The notes beneath the pieces are model-generated. The model made no database searches. It had not been told where the DNA came from and saw nothing but the letters and a program-made list of their open reading frames with translations. From Paguma larvata (lineage: Eukaryota; Chordata; Mammalia; Carnivora; Viverridae), in assembly GCA_030068075.1 (NCBI GenBank), contig CM057826.1, positions 49,010,558 to 49,074,557 of the forward strand: a stretch of DNA of 64,000 nt, written 5' to 3'. The stretch's first letter is position 1. The number at the start of each line of letters is the position of its first letter. This document shows positions 56,482-64,000 of the stretch, piece after piece. Made by a program: the position numbers and the translations under genes.

Positions 56482-58319
56482 CCACCACCCACCTGCTGCC
56501 CTGAGAACCCGAAAGTGTGTTATGTTGCCCGTTGGGGCAAGGGGTGGGCAGTGAGATCCTGAGTGATTGGGCTTTTGTGGCTGTATGTGTCATCTAGGGG
56601 TGACATGGCATCAGAGGCCATATGGGCTCCTCAGGTATTTCTAAATTTGAAACCCATTCCTACCACTCACCCATATTGAGACCTTGAGCCTTCTTCAGCC
56701 CCAGTATTCTCATCTGGAAAATGGTGATAATATACTAGCACTTGGTGGTAGTGTGAAGACAAAAAAGAATAGGGGAGAAAGAGAGCATGAGGAAAGTGTC
56801 AAATACTGGCCCTGGAACATAGTAAGTGCTCACCGATCAGCTATTAAGGGCCTTTTGTGGTGGTTCTACGGGGAGAATGGGCACACACACGGTCAGAGCA
56901 TTTTGAGCAGGGAGAAGGGTGCAAACCAGGCTATGCATGAGCACCTCCTGAGGGTCCTGTTAGAGGAGAGCCCAGACCCCACCCCGGACCTGGAGAACTG
57001 CCCCTGTGAAGTGCTCCCCAGCCAGGCATGACTTTGGAGACTGACTATTCGAGTCCCGATCCTCCCTTTTGGAGAAGGCATGACTTCCTGTGTATCCTGT
57101 CCGTTGTGTCTCTGGCAAGGGCAGCAGCCTGAAACACTGGTCAGAGCTGGCCCAGCAGAAGCCCGAGTTCTTCCTTAGAAGCTGGAGCTTGGTTGGAAGA
57201 AGTGAAGCTCGGAGACTCACCTGAGTCCTCAAGGACAGGAGAAGCCCGCTTATTCACATTCTTTCTCACGGAATTCACTGTTGAATAATGATACCATATA
57301 TCCCACATTTTGTTATCATAAACCTGAAGTGTAACCCAAGCTGACAGACTTCCCACCTTATAAATGAAGAGACAGAAGTTCAGAGTGGAGAGGTGGCTTT
57401 TCCCAAGGTCATCTAGCGAAGACCAGACAACTCAGACCTTCCGTCTCGGAGGCCCACCGCTCTGGCCTATATACCAGAAGTCGCATGCTTCCAGCCCAAG
57501 AGCTACTCTAACTTACAATGTGTTTTATTGGTTTTCTATTGTGTTAATAATTTTTTAAATTTAATTTTTAAATGACATGAAAAATTAATAGGTTTCCTAG
57601 AAAGTACAGGTTTCCAGTGTCTCTGGAAATCTGAGGGTTCTGCAATGTGGAGCTTACACCCTTGAAAGGCAATAATTGACCAGAGCCGAGTAGGAGTCAC
57701 ATCCTCCAGGGAGACACTGGTTTCATTCAACACGGTACCCACCACGTCACGCTGTCTCAGTCACCCAGCTGCATTCACTATGTTACCTGCCTGGTCCTGG
57801 CGGGCATCTGGACTTGAGGCTCCTGCAAAATGCTATGGCCTTTCTGCTGAAATTCAAGTCACAAAAGTCTTTCCTGAGGAACAGAAAATGAGGTGAATGA
57901 GGGCTGTTCGATTCTTTCCTAGGTCCTCAGGGCCAGGGATTGCCAGAGCCAGCCCAGAGGCAGGTTCCCTCCCGGGGGGTGCTCTGGGGAAGCCCCAAGC
58001 CTGGTCCCAGATCTTCGCCTTCACAGTTGGGGTTCAGGGAACTCCTCCCAGATCAGAGCCTGCTGGGGACAGACAGATGGAGCCATAAATCACATTAGCT
58101 TGTGGCAGATGTGCAAGCTATGTTTCTCTATTTCTGTCTGCTGGTGAGCACCCTCTGAGATGTCTGTCACCCGGTAGGTGAGGAGCATGGCAACTCTTGT
58201 ATGACTCTATATCCATTATTCTGTCATGTCTTCCCCACCAGGTAAGTGAGACTGTCAGCTGGGACAGTCACGGAGCCTTTCAACTATTCAAAACCCTTGA
58301 CTGAGGTACTACAAGGCAG
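56482..58319. other. Intergenic, no gene recognised
   Basis: No named repeat apart from short MIR-like traces near 56690 and 57355 (AAATGAAGAGACAGAAGTTC). Confidence 0.45.
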
Positions 58320-58545
58320 CAGGGCAGATTCGGACTGCCTGGGTCTGAATTGTGGCTCCTTCCTTCCCCACTGCTGTCCTCAGGCAAATAACCTCTCTGT
58401 GCCCCCATTCTCTAATCTGTAAAATACAGCCAATAACAGTTCCTACCGTGTAGGGTTACTAAGATGATTATCAAAAATATGAGAAACGCCTTAGCGTAGC
58501 ACTTTATACATAGTAAATGCTCAGTAAATGGCAGCTGCTATGATT
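58320..58545 (+). mobile_element. MIR
   Basis: AGGCAAATAACCTCTCTGTGCC to ATAGTAAATGCTCAGTAAATG; near full length. Confidence 0.75.
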
Positions 58546-58754
58546 ACTGCCACCATCACCAGGTGGTCATATTCTTTATATTCTATTGGGAGGAAAGTAT
58601 CTTAGGGCACAGCCATCAAACCAAGTACACGATCTAAAAAGATCATTTCAAATGGCTTTAACAGCCATGAAGAAAGGAAGAGTAATGAGTGACTAGGGTT
58701 ATTACAGAGACCTCTTTGGGAGGTGACACGGGAGCTGAGGTATCTTAACCTTGT

Positions 58755-58950
58755 ACTGTTGTTGTTTGGGGCTCGACAGTTCTTTATGTGGGGGCTGTCC
58801 TGGGCTGTGGGATGTTGAGCAGCATCCCTGGCTTCTATCCGCTGTATGCCTGGCCCCCCTGCTACCCCAGGGACAACCAACTAGGTCTCCAGGCATCGCC
58901 GAATGTCCTCTAGGGCACAAAAGTGAGCCCTGCTAAGAATCACTGATCTA
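58755..58950 (+). mobile_element. MER5A-like hAT (Charlie) DNA transposon, second copy
   Basis: GGGGGCTGTCCTGGGCTGTGG, GAGCAGCATCCCTGGCTTC and GCTAAGAATCACTG match the middle and right end of MER5A. It is more diverged than the 26.6-kb copy. Confidence 0.7.
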
Positions 58951-59284
58951 AAGGATTAACGGAGAAGAGCATTCACATGACAGAACAGATGGCTTTGGAG
59001 AGATGGACTTTGAACCCAGAGCGCATTGGAACCTTGACTCCAACCCTAATCCAGGTGCTGGTGATGTTAAACCTGAAGGGAAGCAGGTTCTCCTAGGAAA
59101 ATGGATCTGCATGTTCAAACTCTTCACACAGAAATACTGCATAGAACAAAGACCACTAAACCTGGAACAAAGTCTAGGTCTGGAACTCAGGTGGTGCAGA
59201 AATTCAGCCTGCGATGCAGTTTCCTTACTCTCTCCTCCGGGCCCAGAAACCAGGGCCTGCACATTCAGTCCTTTATTGGAAATT

Positions 59285-59405
59285 CAAAGAAAACCGGCAT
59301 CTGAATCACTGGGAAGCCAACTAAAAATGCAGATTCCCAGGCTCCGCTCCTCTTGGAGAAGGCTTCAGGTCATTCTGCAGCTTGCTCGGGTTTGAAAATC
59401 TCTGG
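59285..59405. mobile_element. hAT-type (MER20/MER5-related) fragment
   Basis: AAAAATGCAGATTCCCAGGC, then GAAAATCTCTGGACTAA, is typical of short hAT-derived repeats. A comparable trace lies at about 42055-42125 (CAGATTCCGGGCCCCCACCC). Confidence 0.45.
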
Positions 59406-59460
59406 ACTAACCCAGATGTCGGCCCTGATAGAGCCTTTAAAGCCATCTCTATGCCTTTTT

Positions 59461-59480
59461 TAAAAAAGTTTTTTTATTTT

Positions 59481-59511
<31 letters not shown>

Positions 59512-59640
59512 ATCCCATGCAGGGTCCTCGCTGTCAGCGTGACGCCTGATGCATGGCTCAAACCCACGAACCCTGAAGACCACGACCTGAGCTGAAATCA
59601 AGAGTCAGACACTTAACCGACTGAGCCACCCGGGCACCCC
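59461..59640 (-). mobile_element. Cat-type SINE
   Basis: A reverse copy. CCATCTCTATGCCTTTT and CCATCTCTCGATGCTTTT flank it. Confidence 0.9.
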
Positions 59641-60354
59641 AACCATCTCTCGATGCTTTTTTCAAGCTTTCCGAACTACTGCCCCTAGCATGGGAACTAA
59701 GGAAATCTAACACGGAATGCTCATATGTGGGCGAGGCACAGTGGATCCCTCTGGTTGAAGAAAGGCAGGGGCCCAGGGCTTCTGTGGCTCAGTCTCCCTC
59801 TAGAGCTCAAAACCACCCATCAACTTGTCTCTATGGTAACAGGTGGAGAAACTGAAGCCTAAATACAGAGGGACAGTAAAGTGGGTGTTCTTGGTAAAGA
59901 ACCTTATCAAGTCCCCAACACCTAGACTAGCCTCCTGCCTTGCCTGGCTTGATCACGGCAGAGGGCGAGTACCTGCCCGCAGCCCGGCCCTGCCTGCTAA
60001 CACACATGGTTCCCAAACACCTCCTGGGCCCGATGTCAGCTTCATGCCCGAGAAGCTCTCCCCACGCCTCCTCTTCCTAACTAAAGGCATCGGGGCTTAG
60101 TGAGAACCGTTCAGCTCCACACTGACACTAGGTCTCCAGAAGGGTTCTCCTGCAAGAACCTGGGTGAGCAGAAGGCAGGACTCTCTTTCCTGTCAGAAAA
60201 GAGTCTGACACGTGCAATAATACCAGATGCCATATTCCATCGATTCTGATACACATATCAGCAGTATCTTCAACACTGTGTCATGGCTTAGTTGGCAAGT
60301 TTTTCTCGAATTCTCTCACTGGTACATAAAATAATGGTGCATCTTAAAGTAGAC

Positions 60355-60500
60355 CTTGTGTTTGGTTTTGACATGCATTATGTTGCTTAATCCTCACGAG
60401 AACCCTGTAAGGCAAGTGTTCTCACCCCCATTTTAATGGGTGAGAAGACTAAGGCTCAGAACAGTCGAGTCAACTGCCTCCCAACAGCTCGTAAGTGGTT
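60355..60500 (-). mobile_element. MIR
   Basis: TCACGAGAACCCTGTAAGGC and AGAAGACTAAGGCTCAGAAC. Confidence 0.65.
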
Positions 60501-61092
60501 GTGGTGAATTTTACGTGGTAGTTTGGCTAAGCTACAGTGTGCAGTAGTTCAGTCAGACACTAATCTAGATGCTGCTGTGAAGGCATTTTGTAGATGTGAT
60601 TAACATTTGACAAACAGTAGACCTTAAGCAAAGGAGACTCCTCTCCACGTGAGTGGGCCTCATCCAGTCAGGTGAAGGCTGTAAGAGCAAAAACAAGTTT
60701 CCTGGAGAAAGAATTCTGCCTCAGAGACTGGAACAGAAATCCTGAGTTTCTGGCTTGCCCTACAAATTCCTAACTTGTCAGCCCCACTGTGTGAGCCAAT
60801 TCCTTAAAATGAATCTCTCTGGGGAGCCTGGGTGGCTCCGCTGGATACGAGTCTGACTCTTGATTTAGGCTCAGGTCATGATCTTGCAGTTCGAGGGTTC
60901 GAGCCCTGCGTTGAGCTCTGCAGTGACAGTATGGAGCCTGCTTGGGATTCTCTCTTATGCTCACTCTCTCTCTGCCCCTCCACGGCTCATGCATGTACAT
61001 GCTCGCTTGCTCTCAAAAATAAGTATCATTTAAAAAGTAAAAAATAAATCTCTGATATGATGGGTTGTTTCTCTGGGGAACCCTGACTACTA
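60484..61092 (+). mobile_element. ERVL-class (MLT2-like) solo LTR with a SINE inside
   Basis: Landmarks in order are GATGTGATTAACATTTGA, GAGTGGGCCTCATCCAGTCA, TGAGCCAATTCCTTAAAATG, AATCTCTCT, then the SINE, then GTTTCTCTGGGGAACCCTGA. It lies just beyond the CCNJL 3' end. No internal region or open frame is visible. Confidence 0.7.
60824..61041 (+). mobile_element. Cat-type SINE inside the ERVL LTR
   Basis: GGGGAGCCTGGGTGGCTC head. AATGAATCTCTCT and AATAAATCTCT flank it within the LTR. Confidence 0.9.
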
Positions 61093-61261
61093 GCAGTAGG
61101 GCAGGGATATCAAGCTCTACTCTTACTGCGGGTGTCCCCAGGGAGGCCCAGCTCTACAGGAGCCAGTCTTGTGCAGCCTCTCGGCGGGAGCGGAGCCACC
61201 CACGGGGCTGGCTGAGAGTTGAAGGCCAGGAAGAGAACGGAGACCAGGAGCAGGTGATCTG

Positions 61262-61267
61262 TTTATT
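61262..61267 (-). terminator. Distal CCNJL poly(A) signal
   Basis: TTTATT on the + strand is AATAAA on the gene strand (CCTGCAATAAACAG). It is the last such signal before the ERVL LTR and SINE region, so it probably ends the long CCNJL transcript. Confidence 0.55.
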
Positions 61268-62796
61268 GCAGGACGCCTTTTTCTGCGTGCTGGGCTGGCC
61301 GTGAGGCTCTACTGGGGGGCCCCTCACAAGCCCCAGTCCCAGGCCAGACAGACACAATAACTCGGAATCCAAACCAGTCTCACATAAATAGAAGGAAGGT
61401 GGCAAAGGAAAAAGAAAAAAGCAACAAACGAACGTGCAGTCTTCTCACACTCATGTGACACAGCGGCAGTGGCGCCTTGTCCACGTCACCTCTTCTTCTT
61501 CTGCTTCCGTGCCGAAGCCTTCATCTGCTCTGAAGATCACCTTCGGATCCAATTCGGCAGCACACGGCCGCCTTCAGGTAGGCCCCGAGCCAGTCTCCTG
61601 GACTGACTGGCAGATAAGCCAAGGAAACCAAGATGGGTTCTTCTTAAAACAAACAAAAAATGCTTCCGTGGTTCTTTACACCTCCCAGTTCTGGTGGGTG
61701 AGCAGTGTGTCCCCCTGACTCGGAACCAACCAAAAAAACTCAATGAGCACAAGCCGCGAGTCAGAATAAAAACATATTGCACATGGTTACGAGAGACCTC
61801 CTGAGGGCCCTCTTGCTGCAGGTGCCCAAACACTGGCTTTCGATCCAACCAATCGCTTGCCTGGCAGTATTTGTGACATACACCCCTGTCCACACCCTGC
61901 TCCCCGACTCCAGCCGGCATGAAGTGAACATTCCACATCATTAGGCTTCCCTGTTAGCCAAACTCATGCACCATAAGCACTGGTGGAGGGGGGTGAGGGT
62001 TGTTGGTCGTAAACCTCTGCCTACCCTTCAACCACCTCTTCCTCTGGGCGGCTGTCAAAGTCCTACAGGTGAACACGGCATCCAGAGGCAGCAAGAAAAT
62101 GTGGAATCTTCTTGAACCGAGAGCCTGGGGAGTGGCTCTCCCCAACCACATGCTTGTTGTTACAAGCTGGGTCCAAACCTACAGCCCTTGCATGGGGCAG
62201 GCAGTGTGGCGATCGACATTTTTTTCTCTCCTAAGGAATTTTCAAGTATCGCAAAATCCCTGATACAGTATGTAAACAAGATATCTTACTGAACAGAAAG
62301 CTAGGTCACTTCAGGAAGCAGCAGCATGTGAAATATCTAAAAGGCCAAATAAGGTTTTAGGTTTGACGACAAAGGCAAGACAGCCACCCGCCGTGCCTCG
62401 GAAGGTCGACGCTCAGGCGCACGCGCATGCGCGCACACACAAGCACACACACAGAGATTCTTCTGTACGGAGCTGGGAAAGAGCACCCGATGCGGCACCT
62501 GCTGGGGGTCCTGAGGACACGTCAGGCAGTCCCCTTCTTTTTCAGTGTAGCTGCCACTGGCGAGGAGTGAAGAAGTCTTTGATGCTAAAAACCAGACATG
62601 CTCATGGGCTGGCGGTCTGCATCCAGTTTCCAGTCTCCTGGCCTCTCACCAGGTCTTTCTCAATTCACGGGGTCCCTCCTCCAGAGGACGGTGGCCGAGC
62701 CATCCCCCTGCACCCCAGATACATATGTGGAAGATGCTTTCCAGACGAATGCTCTTGGGGGGAGGGATGTCATGGACTGTTTTGCTGGAGGTCAGC

Positions 62797-62803
62797 TTTA
62801 TTT
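62797..62803 (-). terminator. Possible proximal CCNJL poly(A) signal
   Basis: The gene strand reads TTTTAAAATAAAGCTGACC, with AATAAA about 155 nt after the CCNJL stop. It could give a short 3' UTR form. The choice between sites cannot be judged from sequence. Confidence 0.4.
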
Positions 62804-62956
62804 TAAAAGAACATGAACCCTCTCTGTTCAAGGGCAACAGCAAGGCTCTGTGGGGATGATCTCCTCACTGCCTCACTCTGCTGAGCTCCCCTCACCTGTG
62901 TCCTCGTCCTCTGCCCAGGTGGGTCTCCAAGGGCTCCCTGTGTGGCCGAAGGTGCC

Positions 62957-63380
62957 CTATCTGTCAAAACAGCCCGTGGGGAATGCATGGCTTCCGCTGA
63001 AGTAGCTGCTTCCGTAGGTGGTGGCGAGGCAGTGCCTGGGCTCAGCTGTGATGGCCATCTGCATGCTGAGGGGCGTGGGTAGGGACACGGGACACACGTC
63101 CAGGGGCTGGAGGGTTGGGTACAGGGCATGGAGGGAGGAACCAGAGGCCCCAGACAGCAGGTTCCCAGAGCGGTGTGCCTGCAGCGAGTCCCGATAGGCC
63201 AAGCATAGGTCCTGCACAGGGGTCTGAAACTGTGTCAGGGCGGGCGTCGTCGGCTGGCTCAGGGTGGGGTAGGTGGGCGGCTGGAACAGCACTTGGGTGG
63301 TGGCAGGGGGCGTGCCGGGCACCATTGCCAAGGCCTGGCTCTTAACTGCGACAGCATCCTTGAAAACATTGTCATAAGCT
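62957..63380 (-). CDS. CCNJL: CCNJL (cyclin J-like), last coding exon
   Basis: On the - strand a CCTTTCCTTTCAG acceptor precedes an exon that opens with one base of a split codon, then AYDNVFKDAVAVKSQALAM, and stays open for 140 codons to TAG at 62957-62959. It ends TYGSSYFSGSHAFPTGCFDR. I recognise this as the C-terminal tail of cyclin J-like. The segment lies after the two cyclin boxes and is rich in P, S, T, Q and L, with repeats of the PTYPTLSQPTT kind, so it is probably disordered. The cyclin boxes and start codon lie beyond the right edge. The product is an orphan cyclin of poorly known function. CCNJL next to FABP6 in convergent orientation matches human 5q33.3. Confidence 0.9.
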
Positions 63381-64000
63381 CTGAAAGGAAAGGACTTGGG
63401 TGAGACTTCAGGTCCAAGGCCACAGCGGCAGACACCTGAGTGTGCCCCTCCCTCCCTTGCTAAGTGGGATTCGAGATCTGTGCAGTGTGACCTCAGGGCA
63501 TCGCCCAGCCCACGCTCACTGCCTGCAGCACTGCCTCCCCTGTTCTCTGACTAAACTCAGGCCCCAGACCTACGCCCGGATCTGCTTCCTACAGAAAGCC
63601 CCTTCTGACCCCTAGAAACTAGCCTAGCTGTCCTCCAACCCCCTGTACTGCCCCATCTCGGCAGTCAACCCCCCAGATGGTAACTTCTGGGTTACCACCT
63701 AGTCCCCTGGGCTGAGCACAAGCTCCAGGGGAGGCCCTCTGCTCTTGCTCATCACTGCATCCCTGGCATCTGGCACAAGGCCTGGCACTTAGATGAGTGC
63801 CTCTGCCTTCAAGGCACCTGCAAACAGATCCCAAGCAAGCTACCCCTGGGGCCTAAGTTTCACCTTCTGGAAAGGGAACCAACAGGTTTATTTCCATTAA
63901 AAAAAAGAAACAAAACACCTTCTCATAAAGCTTTTTGAAATCAATCCATTAGAGGCTCAGGCAAGACAGGAGCAAATGGAGACTGCGGAGCCACAACCAT
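63381..64000 (-). other. CCNJL: CCNJL intron, right edge of window
   Basis: This is the intron preceding the last CCNJL exon. I find no further exon in it. About 63540-63810 resembles an L2 3' end on the + strand (GCATCCCTGGCATCTGGCAC tail), with an A-rich stretch near 63899. Confidence 0.6.

Larger units (their letters stand above)
61250..62956 (-). other. CCNJL: CCNJL 3' untranslated region (inferred extent)
   Basis: About 1.7 kb follows the stop codon with no other gene and no young SINE, unlike the repeat-rich DNA on its left. On the - strand an AATAAA lies at 62797-62803 and another at 61262-61267. The distal signal sets the outer limit used here. Short CA-rich (62420-62455) and polypyrimidine/CTT stretches (about 61490-61510) occur inside. 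The extent is inferred, not shown by transcripts. Confidence 0.6.

Noticed and set aside
62957..63380. CCNJ rather than CCNJL for the right-edge exon
   Set aside because: Tail wording (AYRDSLQAHRSG, CFDR end) and position next to FABP6 fit the CCNJL paralogue on human 5q33.3 better than CCNJ, though only the C-terminal part can be seen.

Overview
This is mammalian nuclear DNA from a carnivore, most likely a felid. The main evidence is about 40 copies of a tRNA-derived SINE whose head reads GGCGCCTGGGTGGCTCAG and whose tail ends in AATAAATAAACATT plus poly(A), which is the cat-type CanSINE (SINEC_Fc-like). The coding content is two introns-and-exons genes that are neighbours on human 5q33.3: FABP6 and CCNJL. 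The species cannot be named from the sequence alone.

Layout: 1-48,000 is upstream intergenic or far-5' sequence made largely of repeats of different ages (MIR and L2, DNA transposons MER5A and Tigger1, L1M fragments, MaLR and ERVL LTRs, young SINEs, microsatellites). It also holds one isolated CpG island (about 20.86-21.45 kb), one strong CTCF-like site (28,685) and one AT-rich candidate conserved element (36.28-36.56 kb). I find no protein-coding exon there that I can defend. 48,021-53,600 is the complete ileal-type FABP6 gene on the + strand: FXR-type IR-1 element, E-box, TATA-like box, four coding exons totalling 387 nt (128 residues plus stop) with canonical splice sites, and a variant poly(A) signal. 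Intron 3 carries a 3'-truncated 5S rRNA retropseudogene. 53,600-61,250 is the space between the two convergent genes, with a second CTCF-like site, a second AT-rich candidate conserved element, a MER5A and an ERVL LTR. From about 61,250 to the right edge is the 3' end of CCNJL on the - strand: a long 3' UTR, the last coding exon (62,957-63,380) and part of the preceding intron.

FABP6 encodes the ileal bile-acid-binding protein of enterocytes. Its promoter keeps the bile-acid receptor (FXR/RXR) site at the expected distance, so promoter and product fit the known feedback loop in which bile acids induce their own carrier. CCNJL (cyclin J-like) has no known functional tie to FABP6; the pair is simply ancestral synteny.

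I did not find a new multi-gene system. The most notable non-genic items are the tailless 5S retropseudogene with target-site duplications, a nested chronology of L2, MaLR and SINE insertions at 17-19 kb, a very short L1 tail that was itself hit by a SINE at 45.4 kb, and the paired CTCF-like and AT-rich elements around FABP6.
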